Assembly: GCA_018266455.1 (NCBI GenBank)
Contig: JAFEAJ010000044.1
Coordinates: 1 to 64,000, forward strand
DNA length: 64,000 bases
Direction of reading: 5' to 3'
Source: Bacteroidota bacterium
GTDB lineage: Bacteria; Bacteroidota; Bacteroidia; Chitinophagales; Chitinophagaceae
Positions within the stretch are counted from its first letter, which is position 1. The number at the start of each line of letters is the position of its first letter. This document shows positions 36,132 to 44,517 of the stretch, one piece after another. The notes under the pieces are model-generated. The model made no database searches. It had not been told where the DNA came from and saw nothing but the letters and a program-made list of their open reading frames with translations. A program made the translations under genes and the position numbers.

Positions 36132-37280
36132 ATGGTAGAACTATCGGTCATTATCGTCAACTATAATGTAAAATATTTTCTTGAGCAGTGCCTGTGCTCG
36201 GTAAAAAAAGCCATTCAAAAAACAGAAACAGAAGTTTTTGTTGTGGACAATAATTCCCCAGATGCGAGCATGGATTACTTAAAACCCAAATTTCCCTGGG
36301 TAAAATTTATTACTAACGAAAAAAACGAAGGGTTTTCAAAAGCAAACAATAAAGCCCTGCTTTTTGCAACAGGTAAACATATTCTTTTTTTGAACCCGGA
36401 TACAATTGTTCCAGAGGATTGTATCACCCACTGCATTTCTTTTCTAGACGCCCATCAGGATGCAGGCGCCCTTGGGGTTATGATGATAGATGGAAAAGGA
36501 GCTTTCCTGAAAGAATCAAAACGGGGGTTTCCCTCGCCTTGGGCTGCCTTTTGCAAGCTTTCCGGCTTGATCACATTATTTCCGCATACAAAGCTTTTTT
36601 CAAAATATTATTTGGGCAATTTAAGTTCGGGCAACAATCAAATTATTGATACGGTTTCCGGTGCATTTTTTTTTACAAAAAAAGAAGTACTTGACAAAAT
36701 TGGCGGCTTTGACGAGCAATTTTTTATGTATGCAGAAGACATTGATTTAAGCTACCGGATCCAACTTGCAGGCTATACCAATTATTATTTGGCAGAAACA
36801 AGGATAATTCATTTTAAAGGAGAAAGCACAAACAAGGACGACAAGTACATAAAACAATTCTTTTGGTCAATGCGATTGTTTTCTAAAAAATATTTTCGGG
36901 CTCGTTTTTTTTCTGTTTTTTATTTTTTTATAGTATGGGGAATCTGGTTTCGCAGGTTGCTTGCATTTTTGGTTTATACAGCAAATAAGAAAAATAAAAA
37001 AGCCAAGAATGAAACCAAATTTTTTCTTTCAGGAGATAAAAACCAAATTGGCGTTTTAGAAAAAAAAATTTCTTCTTCTGGAAAAAGAACAACAAACAAC
37101 CATTGTGAATCAACAGTTGTTATTTTTTGCGAAGGGCCCGGTTTTTCTTTTAAAGATATAATTTCTTCAATAAAAAATTCAAATGAAAAAATGATTTATA
37201 AAGTTCATGCTTCTGAAAGTTGTTCCGTTGTGGGAAGTCAAGATCCTTGCGGTAATTCTTTCGGATTAAACTCTTATTGA
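36132..37280 (+). CDS. Glycosyltransferase family 2, shortened form
   Basis: This 382-residue protein has a complete GT-A catalytic domain (about 1-250). The nucleotide-binding start is LSVIIVNYNVKYFLEQCL, then VVDNNSPD, the DxD-like LNPDT, and the FFMYAEDIDLSYR acceptor motif. A single hydrophobic stretch (about 265-285) and a Lys/Asn-rich linker follow. The tail VVIFCEGPGFSFKDII...YKVHASESCSVVGS resembles the very end of the C-terminal nucleotide-binding-like domain of much longer Bacteroidota GT2 membrane proteins. The intervening membrane helices and half of that domain appear missing. Sugar and acceptor are unknown. The 3' end overlaps the convergent membrane-protein gene by 15 bases. 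Confidence 0.88.
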   Translation: MVELSVIIVNYNVKYFLEQCLCSVKKAIQKTETEVFVVDNNSPDASMDYLKPKFPWVKFITNEKNEGFSKANNKALLFATGKHILFLNPDTIVPEDCITHCISFLDAHQDAGALGVMMIDGKGAFLKESKRGFPSPWAAFCKLSGLITLFPHTKLFSKYYLGNLSSGNNQIIDTVSGAFFFTKKEVLDKIGGFDEQFFMYAEDIDLSYRIQLAGYTNYYLAETRIIHFKGESTNKDDKYIKQFFWSMRLFSKKYFRARFFSVFYFFIVWGIWFRRLLAFLVYTANKKNKKAKNETKFFLSGDKNQIGVLEKKISSSGKRTTNNHCESTVVIFCEGPGFSFKDIISSIKNSNEKMIYKVHASESCSVVGSQDPCGNSFGLNSY

Positions 37281-37994
37281 ACCATACCATTCTTTCCTCT
37301 TGATAAAATTCAAAACGCTTTTATAATTTATCATAAGCAAGAACACAAGCACAAATAACCAGATAAGTACAAGAAGAGGGGCACCACTTATAACTTCTTC
37401 CTGGAAAAAGCCTTCCTTTAGCAGGAAATTCATTCCTGTGCTGACAACAAGTAATTTCATAAAATTTGGCAATATTAAGAATGCAGGAATAATAATTAAT
37501 CTTTCTCTTTTGCTTTTCAGCAATTGAAAAGCTCTTATTATTGGCGGTATAGCTAAAAGCAATACAATTAATAAGGAAATTATTGAAACAAAATGACGGT
37601 TGCTCCCATTCGGTGATTCAAAAACCATTTTCATAGCATAAGCAATGTCCCCTCCTCCGGAAAAAGAGGCGACAATATTTACAAAAGGGTTTGCAGCAAA
37701 AAGTAAAGAAAACCCAGTTGATCGAACAGCATCCGAGTTTTTTTTTGCCATCATTGCCCTGGCTATCCAGGCAAATGAAAATGTCAATGCAGGGCCCGCA
37801 AACCAAGCCATTGCCAGAATTTTACCAGAAACATCACAATGGTTACACAAAGCCCAACTGTCAAAACCCTTAGGCCCATTACATCCACAAAGCCATCCTG
37901 CTGTTAGCACATGTGCCCAGTCATGAAGCTCTTGCATCAAAAAAACCATCGATAAAAAAGCAATAACATAAGAAAGTGTAAAAGTTGTCTTCAT
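37266..37994 (-). CDS. Polytopic membrane protein with HDxxH motif, possible divergent M50-like
   Basis: This 242-residue protein has about six predicted membrane helices. I do not recognise it by family. The first helix ends in QELHDWAHVLTAGW, which has the spacing of a zinc-protease HExxH but with Asp for Glu (His24-Asp25-x-x-His28). An AGPALTFSFAW helix resembles the GPxxN segment of site-2 proteases, and GGGD (Asp116) could be the third ligand. Four Cys (36, 38, 50, 53) cluster in a short loop, which may bind metal. Protease activity is only an inference. The gene is alone and ends inside the GT2 gene. Confidence 0.7.
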   Translation of the reverse strand: MKTTFTLSYVIAFLSMVFLMQELHDWAHVLTAGWLCGCNGPKGFDSWALCNHCDVSGKILAMAWFAGPALTFSFAWIARAMMAKKNSDAVRSTGFSLLFAANPFVNIVASFSGGGDIAYAMKMVFESPNGSNRHFVSIISLLIVLLLAIPPIIRAFQLLKSKRERLIIIPAFLILPNFMKLLVVSTGMNFLLKEGFFQEEVISGAPLLVLIWLFVLVFLLMINYKSVLNFIKRKEWYGSIRV

Positions 37995-38439
37995 GCATTA
38001 AATATAGGTAAAATAACAAGCGTATTCCTTATTGAGAGTCAACAACAGAAAACAGGGAAGAAAATTATAAACATCATGATGCGGATAACATAAGATCCCT
38101 GTTTATATCGAAGTATTTTTAAGTTTTTTTTTGTTGAGAAAAAGTTATTTTCTTTTCTCTTTCATTGTTCTTGCTCTCTTTTTTGAATAATCAGCAGTTT
38201 ATTAAGCAGGAGCAGACAATTATCTTTATATCTTTTTTTCCTCAGGTTTATAAATCCACAAAAGTTAATAAACCGGCAAAAACTATAACAATAAAGAAAA
38301 GCAGGCTGTTAATTATTTGAGGATTATTGTTGAAAAATGCTTTTTTTAAAAAAAACAACTTTTCTTTTTTTATTTATCTCCTATTCACTGTTATAATAAC
38401 AATAGGTAATTTTGTAAAAGATAAATTATAATAAATACT
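37995..38439. other. AT-rich intergenic region, 445 bases
   Basis: This divergent gap between the HDxxH membrane protein and nadA is very AT-rich, with runs of T and A and no supported gene. A TAATTTTG box at 38407-38414 lies 26 bases before the nadA ATG and fits a -7 element. An AAATCCACA at about 38254 is two bases from a DnaA-box core. Nothing else is clear. Confidence 0.5.
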
Positions 38440-39450
38440 ATGAAAGATATTAACATTGCCTCTGCTATTAGTGATATCGGAAAACAAGGGTTTATTAATA
38501 TAGAAATAGATCCCATCATAGACTTATTTGTAGAAATTGAAAAGCTAAAAGAAGAAAAAAATGCAATTGTTTTGGCTCATTACTATCAAGAGCCTGATAT
38601 TCAGGATGTAGCTGATTATATTGGCGATAGCTTAGGCCTTGCACAGGAAGCGGAAAAAGCCGATGCGGATATGATAGTATTTGCAGGAGTTCATTTTATG
38701 GCAGAGACAGCTAAAATTTTAAACCCGGAAAAGAAAGTGTTGCTGCCCGATTTGAAAGCGGGATGTTCTCTTGCAGACAGTGCCCCGGCAGGTTTATTTA
38801 GAAAGTTTAAAGAGCAATATCCTGGCCACGTGGTGATATCTTATATAAACTGCTCTGCTGAAATCAAAGCATTGAGCGATATCATTTGTACTTCGAGCAA
38901 TGCCCAGAAGATAATAGAAAGCGTTCCAAAAGAGCAAAAGATAATTTTTGCCCCAGATAAAAACCTGGGCGCATATCTAGTAAAGAAAACAGGGAGGGAT
39001 ATGGTTTTGTGGAACGGTTCATGTATGGTTCATGAAATATTTAGTTTAGAAAAGATTACACGACTAAAAATTAGGTATCCTAATGCGAAACTGATTGCTC
39101 ATCCTGAATGTGAAGAACAAATTCTGCGGGTTGCAGATTTTATCGGGTCAACGACTGGATTATTGAAATACACTCAAATAGACCAAGCAAAAGAGTATAT
39201 AGTGGCAACAGAAACGGGGATATTACACCAGATGCAACTTTCATCTCCGGAAAAAATATTTATCCCTGCTCCTCCAAACAACAATTGTGCATGTAACGAT
39301 TGCCCGCACATGAAATTGAACACGCTTGAGAAGTTGTATGTATGTATGAAGTATGAGCTTCCTGAAATTACAAAAGACCCAAATATTTTAGAAGCTGCTA
39401 AAAAACCGATTGAAAGAATGCTTGCCATAAGCAGAAAATATGGATTATGA
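38440..39450 (+). CDS. nadA: Quinolinate synthase NadA
   Basis: This is a 336-residue [4Fe-4S] enzyme that condenses iminoaspartate with dihydroxyacetone phosphate to quinolinate in de novo NAD synthesis. [24 protein letters not shown] is the family start. The pseudo-threefold domains carry Cys ligands in the [18 protein letters not shown] and C-terminal [10 protein letters not shown] regions. nadB and nadC are not in the window; nadD lies 3 kb downstream. The TGA stop shares the TGATCA palindrome with the mnmG stop. Confidence 0.96.
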   Translation: MKDINIASAISDIGKQGFINIEIDPIIDLFVEIEKLKEEKNAIVLAHYYQEPDIQDVADYIGDSLGLAQEAEKADADMIVFAGVHFMAETAKILNPEKKVLLPDLKAGCSLADSAPAGLFRKFKEQYPGHVVISYINCSAEIKALSDIICTSSNAQKIIESVPKEQKIIFAPDKNLGAYLVKKTGRDMVLWNGSCMVHEIFSLEKITRLKIRYPNAKLIAHPECEEQILRVADFIGSTTGLLKYTQIDQAKEYIVATETGILHQMQLSSPEKIFIPAPPNNNCACNDCPHMKLNTLEKLYVCMKYELPEITKDPNILEAAKKPIERMLAISRKYGL

Positions 39451-41313
39451 TCATCTTCCCATATAAACCATCAGGATCTGTACATCAGTAGGGTTTACCC
39501 CACTGATCCTGCTTGCCTGGCCTAATGTTGTCGGCTGTATTTTTTTAAATTTCTGAAGTGCTTCGCTGGAAAGGGCAGAAAGTTTATCGTAGTCGAAATT
39601 TTTTGGTATAACAAGATTTTCAAGCTCTTTTATTCTTTCGGCCAGGGCCACTTCTTTTTTTATGTAAACATCATATTTTATTTGTATTTCTGCTTCCTCT
39701 AATGATTCTGGCGAATAGTTTCTTAGTGCAGCGCAGAGTGTGGGAACACCGTTAACTAAATCATGAATGTGGATATCAGGGCGCAAAAGAAGTTGAAAGG
39801 CTTTTTGCTTTTGAAGCAGCGGGGCGGAATTAATGCGTGTTAAAAAAGCAATAGTATCTTCAAAATCAACAGATAAAGAATTTAATATTTTTTTTATTTC
39901 TTCTATTTCTTTTTTCTTTGACAAGACCCTATTCATCCTTTGTGATGAAGCTAACCCTATAGAGTAACTTAGTTCTGTTAAGCGCAAATCAGCATTATCT
40001 TGTCGCAGTAATGTTCTTAATTCGGCTCTTGAGGTGAACATGCGGTATGGCTCGTCTGTTCCTTTGTTGATAAGGTCGTCAATTAAAACGCCTATATAGG
40101 CTTCGTTTCTTTTTAAGACAAAAGGGTCTTGGCTACGAATTTTTTGATATGCATTGATACCCGCCATCAACCCCTGACAGGCAGCCTCTTCATACCCGGT
40201 AGTCCCGTTGATTTGGCCTGCAAAAAACAGATTGTCAATTGGTTTTGTTTCTAACGAGTTTTTTAACTGAGTTGGTGGAAAATAATCGTATTCGATGGCA
40301 TAACCTGGTCGAAACAGCCGAGCAGATTCAAAACCTGGTATATTACGAATAGCTTCGTATTGTATTTCTTCCGGAAGGGAGGTTGAAAAGCCGTTAACAT
40401 ACATTTCAACAGTATTCCAACCTTCTGGTTCAACAAATATCTGGTGTCTATCTCTTTCAGCAAACCGGTTTATTTTATCTTCAATGCTTGGGCAGTACCT
40501 GGGGCCAACTCCTTCAATTCGCCCTGTAAACATTGGGCTTCTGTCAAAGCCCTTTTTTAAAATATTATGGACTTTGCTATTTGTATAAGTAATCCAACAG
40601 CTTAATTGTTTTTCTGGCTTTGCAATGTCAAGGAAGGAGAAGCCAACAATTTGTTCATCGCCCTCCTGTTCATCCATTTTAGAATAGTCTAAGGAGCGCC
40701 CATCAACTCGCGGAGGTGTTCCAGTTTTAAGCCTTGCGGATTCAAAACCTAAATTTACCAATTGTTCGGTAATCCCCGTTGCTGCTTTTTCTGCCACTCT
40801 TCCCCCCCCCAATTTTTTTTCCCCTATATGGATAATCCCGTTTAGAAAAGTACCACTTGTAATGATAACCGCTTTCGAATAAATGTGGTGGCCCAAGTTT
40901 GTAACCACACCACAAGTCTTGTTTTCGTTTAGAAGTAGGCGGATAACCATATCCTGATAAAAATCTACATTTTTTGTTTTTTCAAGAAGCTCCCTCCAGG
41001 TAGAAGCAAAAAGCATTCTATCGTTCTGTGTCCTGGGGCTCCACATTGCCGGCCCTTTTGAACGATTAAGCATCCTGAACTGGATCATGCTTAAATCAGA
41101 AACAATCCCTGAATATCCACCTAACGCATCTATTTCCCTAACTATTTGCCCTTTTGCTATTCCGCCCATAGCCGGATTGCAGCTCAGTTGCGCAATGGTC
41201 TGCATATTCATTGTTATGAGCAGCACCTTAGCGCCAAGATTTGCAGCCGCGGCTGCTGCTTCACACCCGGCATGGCCGGCGCCGGCAACGATAATGTCGT
41301 ATTCTGGAAACAT
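39451..41313 (-). CDS. mnmG: tRNA U34 carboxymethylaminomethyl modification enzyme MnmG (GidA)
   Basis: This is a 620-residue FAD protein that acts with MnmE to modify U34 of tRNAs. The dinucleotide-binding start is VAGAGHAGCEAAAAAANLG. CNPAMGGIAKGQ, GTPPRVDGRS and FAGQINGTTGYEEAACQGL are family signatures. The KLGGGRVAEKA motif is encoded over a run of nine G's (C9 at 40802-40810 on the plus strand). Just upstream lies an 85-base gap with two parS-like sites, recalling the gidA-oriC neighbourhood of other bacteria. Confidence 0.97.
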   Translation of the reverse strand: MFPEYDIIVAGAGHAGCEAAAAAANLGAKVLLITMNMQTIAQLSCNPAMGGIAKGQIVREIDALGGYSGIVSDLSMIQFRMLNRSKGPAMWSPRTQNDRMLFASTWRELLEKTKNVDFYQDMVIRLLLNENKTCGVVTNLGHHIYSKAVIITSGTFLNGIIHIGEKKLGGGRVAEKAATGITEQLVNLGFESARLKTGTPPRVDGRSLDYSKMDEQEGDEQIVGFSFLDIAKPEKQLSCWITYTNSKVHNILKKGFDRSPMFTGRIEGVGPRYCPSIEDKINRFAERDRHQIFVEPEGWNTVEMYVNGFSTSLPEEIQYEAIRNIPGFESARLFRPGYAIEYDYFPPTQLKNSLETKPIDNLFFAGQINGTTGYEEAACQGLMAGINAYQKIRSQDPFVLKRNEAYIGVLIDDLINKGTDEPYRMFTSRAELRTLLRQDNADLRLTELSYSIGLASSQRMNRVLSKKKEIEEIKKILNSLSVDFEDTIAFLTRINSAPLLQKQKAFQLLLRPDIHIHDLVNGVPTLCAALRNYSPESLEEAEIQIKYDVYIKKEVALAERIKELENLVIPKNFDYDKLSALSSEALQKFKKIQPTTLGQASRISGVNPTDVQILMVYMGR

Positions 41314-41345
41314 AAGCGGTGAAGTTACGGTGATAATTTTGGTTT

Positions 41346-41361
41346 GCTTCCACGTGGAACA
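41346..41361. promoter_or_regulatory. parS-like site 1 (ParB-binding)
   Basis: GCTTCCACGTGGAACA has a perfect 12-base palindrome core (TTCCACGTGGAA) and differs from an ideal symmetric parS only in its first two bases. It lies 33 bases upstream of mnmG. Its centre is 37 bases from that of the second site. Confidence 0.75.
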
Positions 41362-41382
41362 AGAACGAAAACAAGATTACGC

Positions 41383-41398
41383 TGTTCCACGTGAAACC
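41383..41398. promoter_or_regulatory. parS-like site 2 (ParB-binding)
   Basis: TGTTCCACGTGAAACC matches the well-known chromosomal parS TGTTCCACGTGAAACA at 15 of 16 bases. It directly abuts the ybeY stop codon. Two such sites in an 85-base gap are very unlikely by chance. Confidence 0.85.
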
Positions 41399-41836
41399 TC
41401 ACTTGAAAAGCAAGCTTAAATAAAAATCTTCTTTTTGCTTCATCTCCTTTTTTTGTGCCGTAGTTTTATCGTTATAGCCTGATAAATGAAGGGCGCCATG
41501 TACAATTACTCTACCTAGCTCCAGCTTGACAGATGTTTTAAATTTTTTTGAATTCTCTTTAACCCGCTCAACACTAATGTAAACTTCCCCAATGACTCCT
41601 TTTGTTTCTGAAAGATCAAAGGTTATGATATCGGTATAAAAATCATGTTGCAGATATCGCCGGTTGATTTGTAGCAAATAGTCATCAGAGCAAAAGATGT
41701 AGGAAATATGGATCAGCTTTTTTTTCTCCTGATGAAAAATTTTTTCAATACACGCTTTTGCCTGTTCTCGGTTTGGCAAATAAACCTGTTTGTATAAAGA
41801 AAAATGAAAGCTTACTTTGCTAAGAGTATTGGTCAT
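41399..41836 (-). CDS. ybeY: Endoribonuclease YbeY (rRNA maturation)
   Basis: This is a 145-residue single-domain zinc RNase needed for 16S rRNA 3' maturation and ribosome quality control. I start at MTNTLSKVSF; an upstream Met would add 11 residues of a different character. The metal motif reads HGALHLSGYND. The third His of the classic HGxLHLxGYDH is replaced by Asp, as I recall for Bacteroidota members. The conserved Arg/Asn region (INRRYLQHDFYTDIITFDL) is intact. It is probably co-transcribed with mnmG across the parS-like gap. Confidence 0.93.
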   Translation of the reverse strand: MTNTLSKVSFHFSLYKQVYLPNREQAKACIEKIFHQEKKKLIHISYIFCSDDYLLQINRRYLQHDFYTDIITFDLSETKGVIGEVYISVERVKENSKKFKTSVKLELGRVIVHGALHLSGYNDKTTAQKKEMKQKEDFYLSLLFK

Positions 41837-41891
41837 TTCCGAAAATCGTAAGATTGTAACAAATTTCAAAAGTAATTTTGTAATTCTAAAA

Positions 41892-42119
41892 ATGAAAAGA
41901 CTATCTGAATTAAAAGTGGGCAGAAAGGCAAAAATCCATTCTTTCGGGAATGACGATCTTTTTCTGAAACTTATGGAAATGGGCTGTGTTCCCGGAGAGA
42001 TGATAAAAGTTGAACAAATAGCTCCTTTAGGAGACCCGATTTCTGTTTCTGTCGCGGGCTATAACCTCAGCCTAAGGCTCGATGAGGCTGTCACCGTTTT
42101 TGTAGAGGAAATTAATTAG
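41892..42119 (+). CDS. feoA: FeoA family protein
   Basis: This is a 75-residue SH3-like FeoA protein, a small cytoplasmic partner of FeoB. The pattern LSELKVGRKAKIHSF...LKLMEMGCVPGEMIKVEQIAPLGDPISVSVAGYNLSLR is diagnostic. The ATG at 41892 lies 12 bases after a TAATTTTG box (41873-41880), a plausible -7 element. It is unlinked to feoB at 7.0-9.2 kb. nadD follows 19 bases downstream in the same direction. Confidence 0.9.
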   Translation: MKRLSELKVGRKAKIHSFGNDDLFLKLMEMGCVPGEMIKVEQIAPLGDPISVSVAGYNLSLRLDEAVTVFVEEIN

Positions 42120-42138
42120 ATGATTATCAATATATTAA

Positions 42139-42714
42139 ATGAAGATTGGACTTTATTTTGGTTCTTTTAACCCCATTCATCATGGTCATTTGATTATAGC
42201 CAATTATGTTCTTCAGCATTCAGACCTTAATCAGGTTTGGTTTGTCGTTTCTCCTCAAAACCCATTGAAGCCATCCGGGTCTTTATTGAACGAATATCAT
42301 CGCTTGTATTTGGTACAGTGTGCGGTTGAAGGTGAAAATAACCTCAGGGCAATGGACATAGAGTTCAGGTTGCCAAAACCTTCTTACACGGTTAACACAT
42401 TGGCCTACCTGCAGGAAAAATACCCATTAAATGAATTCTCCATTATTATGGGAAGTGATAGTTTTTCGAATATCCATCGGTGGAAAAACCACCAGTTTAT
42501 TTTGTCGAACTATAAAATTTATGTTTACAAAAGAGCAGGGAACGAGCCGCTATCGTTAATTAACGGGGATGCACATGTGATAATATTAGATGCCCCCCTG
42601 TTGCAAATTTCAGCAACATATATACGAGAAAATATTAAAAAAGGAAATTCCATCCGTTACCTTGTACCTGAAAATGTCAGGGAAGAGATAGAAAAGAACA
42701 GATATTACCAGTAG
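42139..42714 (+). CDS. nadD: Nicotinate-nucleotide adenylyltransferase
   Basis: This is a 191-residue nucleotidyltransferase that adenylates nicotinate mononucleotide. The T/HxGH motif is GSFNPIHHGHL and the C-terminal ISxTxIR motif is ISATYIRENIKKG. GSDSFSNIHRWKN binds the nucleotide. With nadA it covers two steps of NAD synthesis in this stretch. It probably shares a transcript with feoA. The convergent MmcQ gene ends four bases away. Confidence 0.95.
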   Translation: MKIGLYFGSFNPIHHGHLIIANYVLQHSDLNQVWFVVSPQNPLKPSGSLLNEYHRLYLVQCAVEGENNLRAMDIEFRLPKPSYTVNTLAYLQEKYPLNEFSIIMGSDSFSNIHRWKNHQFILSNYKIYVYKRAGNEPLSLINGDAHVIILDAPLLQISATYIRENIKKGNSIRYLVPENVREEIEKNRYYQ

Positions 42715-42718
42715 TGTT

Positions 42719-43069
42719 TTATTTCAATACGCCATGAAACTTTTTTGGCAGGGATTTGACAACTAACAAATAAGAATCATCGATCATTTCTTTTATCAGC
42801 TTTTGTGGGATGGTTCTGTCAACAATTATGGTGTTCCATAGTTTTTTGTTCATGTGGTATCCTGGTTGGATGGCGCCAAATTGTTCACGAAGCGCTATTG
42901 CCCTTTCAGGATCGCATTTTACATTGAATTGCAGCAAGGGCTGGTTTAACGATGCAATCAAAAAAATTTTCCCGCTTACTTTGAAGACTAAAGTGTTGTT
43001 TCCAAAAGGGAAACCCTCGGTTACTTCTCTTTTTAGCAGACAATATTCACGAAGCTGTTCAATATCCAC
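42719..43069 (-). CDS. MmcQ/YjbR family protein
   Basis: This is a 116-residue protein of the MmcQ/YjbR family, with a double-wing fold often called DNA-binding by similarity. It starts with the usual MDIEQLREYCL..K..VTEGFPFG and has the NKKLWNTIIVD segment. The start is a GTG overlapping the TAG stop of the upstream M20 gene by one base (TAGTG), so it is translationally coupled. The function is unproven in the family. Confidence 0.88.
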   Translation of the reverse strand: MDIEQLREYCLLKREVTEGFPFGNNTLVFKVSGKIFLIASLNQPLLQFNVKCDPERAIALREQFGAIQPGYHMNKKLWNTIIVDRTIPQKLIKEMIDDSYLLVVKSLPKKFHGVLK

Positions 43070-44391
43070 TATGGCGTGTTACTTGAGTTGTACATATAAT
43101 CTATTACTAAATTGCACATTGTTTTTACTCCCAACTTGAAACCGCTTTCATCAATATAAAAATCGGGAGTGTGGTGCGATGGCGCTTTCAAAGGGTCTCC
43201 CCCTTTTGGCATACCCCCTAAAAAGAAAAACAGCCCTGGCACTTTTTGTTCAAAAAAGGAAAAGTCTTCTGCTCCGGTTACGGGAGGTTTCTCGACCACG
43301 TTTGCGTCGCCAGCTGTTTGCTGCAATGTGGGCAACATTTTTTTTGTTAGCGCAGGATCATTGTAGGTAACAGGGTAGTGAGAGCTATAAGGCACTGTTA
43401 CATCCGCTACGGCACCTGCGCTCTCAGCTGTTTTGATCGCGATTTCCCTCACCCTGCCTACCACCAATTTTTCATCGCTGTTGCTCAAGGTGCGGATGGT
43501 GCCTAACATTTCAACATTTTCTGGAATGATGTTGGATCGGTTGCCACCATTAATTGCACCGATGGTCACCACAGCCGGATTTTGTGTAATGTCCACATTT
43601 CGGCTAACAATTGTTTGCAAGTTATTGATGATTTGAGCTGCAGTTACGATGGGGTCAACTGATGACCATGGATAAGCGCCATGGGCAGACTTTCCTTTTA
43701 CGATAATTCGAAATTCATTCACTCCGGCCATTGTGCCACCTGGGCGGTAAGCAATAGTTCCTACCTCTGTTTGAGAGTTGATATGCAATCCAAAAATCAC
43801 GTCTACTTTTGGGTTTTCAAGAACCCCTTCTTTGATCATTAGCTCTGCTCCGCCTTCTTCTCCAGCAGGAGCGCCTTCTTCGGCAGGCTGAAAAATAAAT
43901 TTCACGCTCCCCCTCAGGTCTTTTTTCATGTCTGATAATATTTTTGCGGCGCTCATCAAAATGGCTACATGGCTATCGTGGCCACAGGCATGCATCACAC
44001 CCACTTGTTGACCATTGTATATTGCAGTAACTTTTGACGCAAATGGAAGATTGACCCTTTCTGTTACCGGCAGCGCGTCCATATCGGCACGAAGCGCAAT
44101 CACAGGCCCTGGCCCGTCTCCTTTTAATAAGCCAACAACACCGGTTTTGGCAACGCCTTCTTTTACTTCGAGCCCCAGGGAGCGAAGAAAATCAGCAATA
44201 ATTTTTGATGTGCGGAATTCTCTGTTGCTTAATTCCGGGTGTTCGTGGAAATCCCTTCTCCAGGCAATAGTTTGCGGCTCTATTTTATTTGCAGCTGCAT
44301 CAATTCTTGTATACAGGTTTTTTGGTTGGGCTGAAACAGAAGAACAGCATCCCACAAAAAGACCAGAAAGCAGAAAAAAAATTCTCGTCAT
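43069..44391 (-). CDS. M20 family amidohydrolase, exported
   Basis: This is a 440-residue metallo-amidohydrolase of the IAA-amino-acid hydrolase/HipO group. I start at MTRIFFLLSG, which gives a signal peptide ending near VSAQ; a much longer upstream frame is non-coding. Metal-site motifs include RRDFHEHPELS, HACGHDSH, EEG and AHGAYPW in the dimerisation domain. Likely substrates are N-acyl amino acids. MmcQ is coupled downstream. Confidence 0.93.
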   Translation of the reverse strand: MTRIFFLLSGLFVGCCSSVSAQPKNLYTRIDAAANKIEPQTIAWRRDFHEHPELSNREFRTSKIIADFLRSLGLEVKEGVAKTGVVGLLKGDGPGPVIALRADMDALPVTERVNLPFASKVTAIYNGQQVGVMHACGHDSHVAILMSAAKILSDMKKDLRGSVKFIFQPAEEGAPAGEEGGAELMIKEGVLENPKVDVIFGLHINSQTEVGTIAYRPGGTMAGVNEFRIIVKGKSAHGAYPWSSVDPIVTAAQIINNLQTIVSRNVDITQNPAVVTIGAINGGNRSNIIPENVEMLGTIRTLSNSDEKLVVGRVREIAIKTAESAGAVADVTVPYSSHYPVTYNDPALTKKMLPTLQQTAGDANVVEKPPVTGAEDFSFFEQKVPGLFFFLGGMPKGGDPLKAPSHHTPDFYIDESGFKLGVKTMCNLVIDYMYNSSNTP

Positions 44392-44517
44392 GTTGTTTGG
44401 TTTTTTGAAATTAAATGTACTAAATATACCGATCAGAATTTTTGTTCCCCGATTGATTTTGATAATGTTTTCAACAATTGATATATTGTATTCTTTTAGG
44501 CCACAAATATATTTTTG

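Noticed and set aside
38820..38840. CACGTG inside nadA as a further parS candidate
   Set aside because: The flanks (GGC...GTG) do not match the parS arms. Other CACGTG hexamers, such as the one in msrB, likewise lack the arms.
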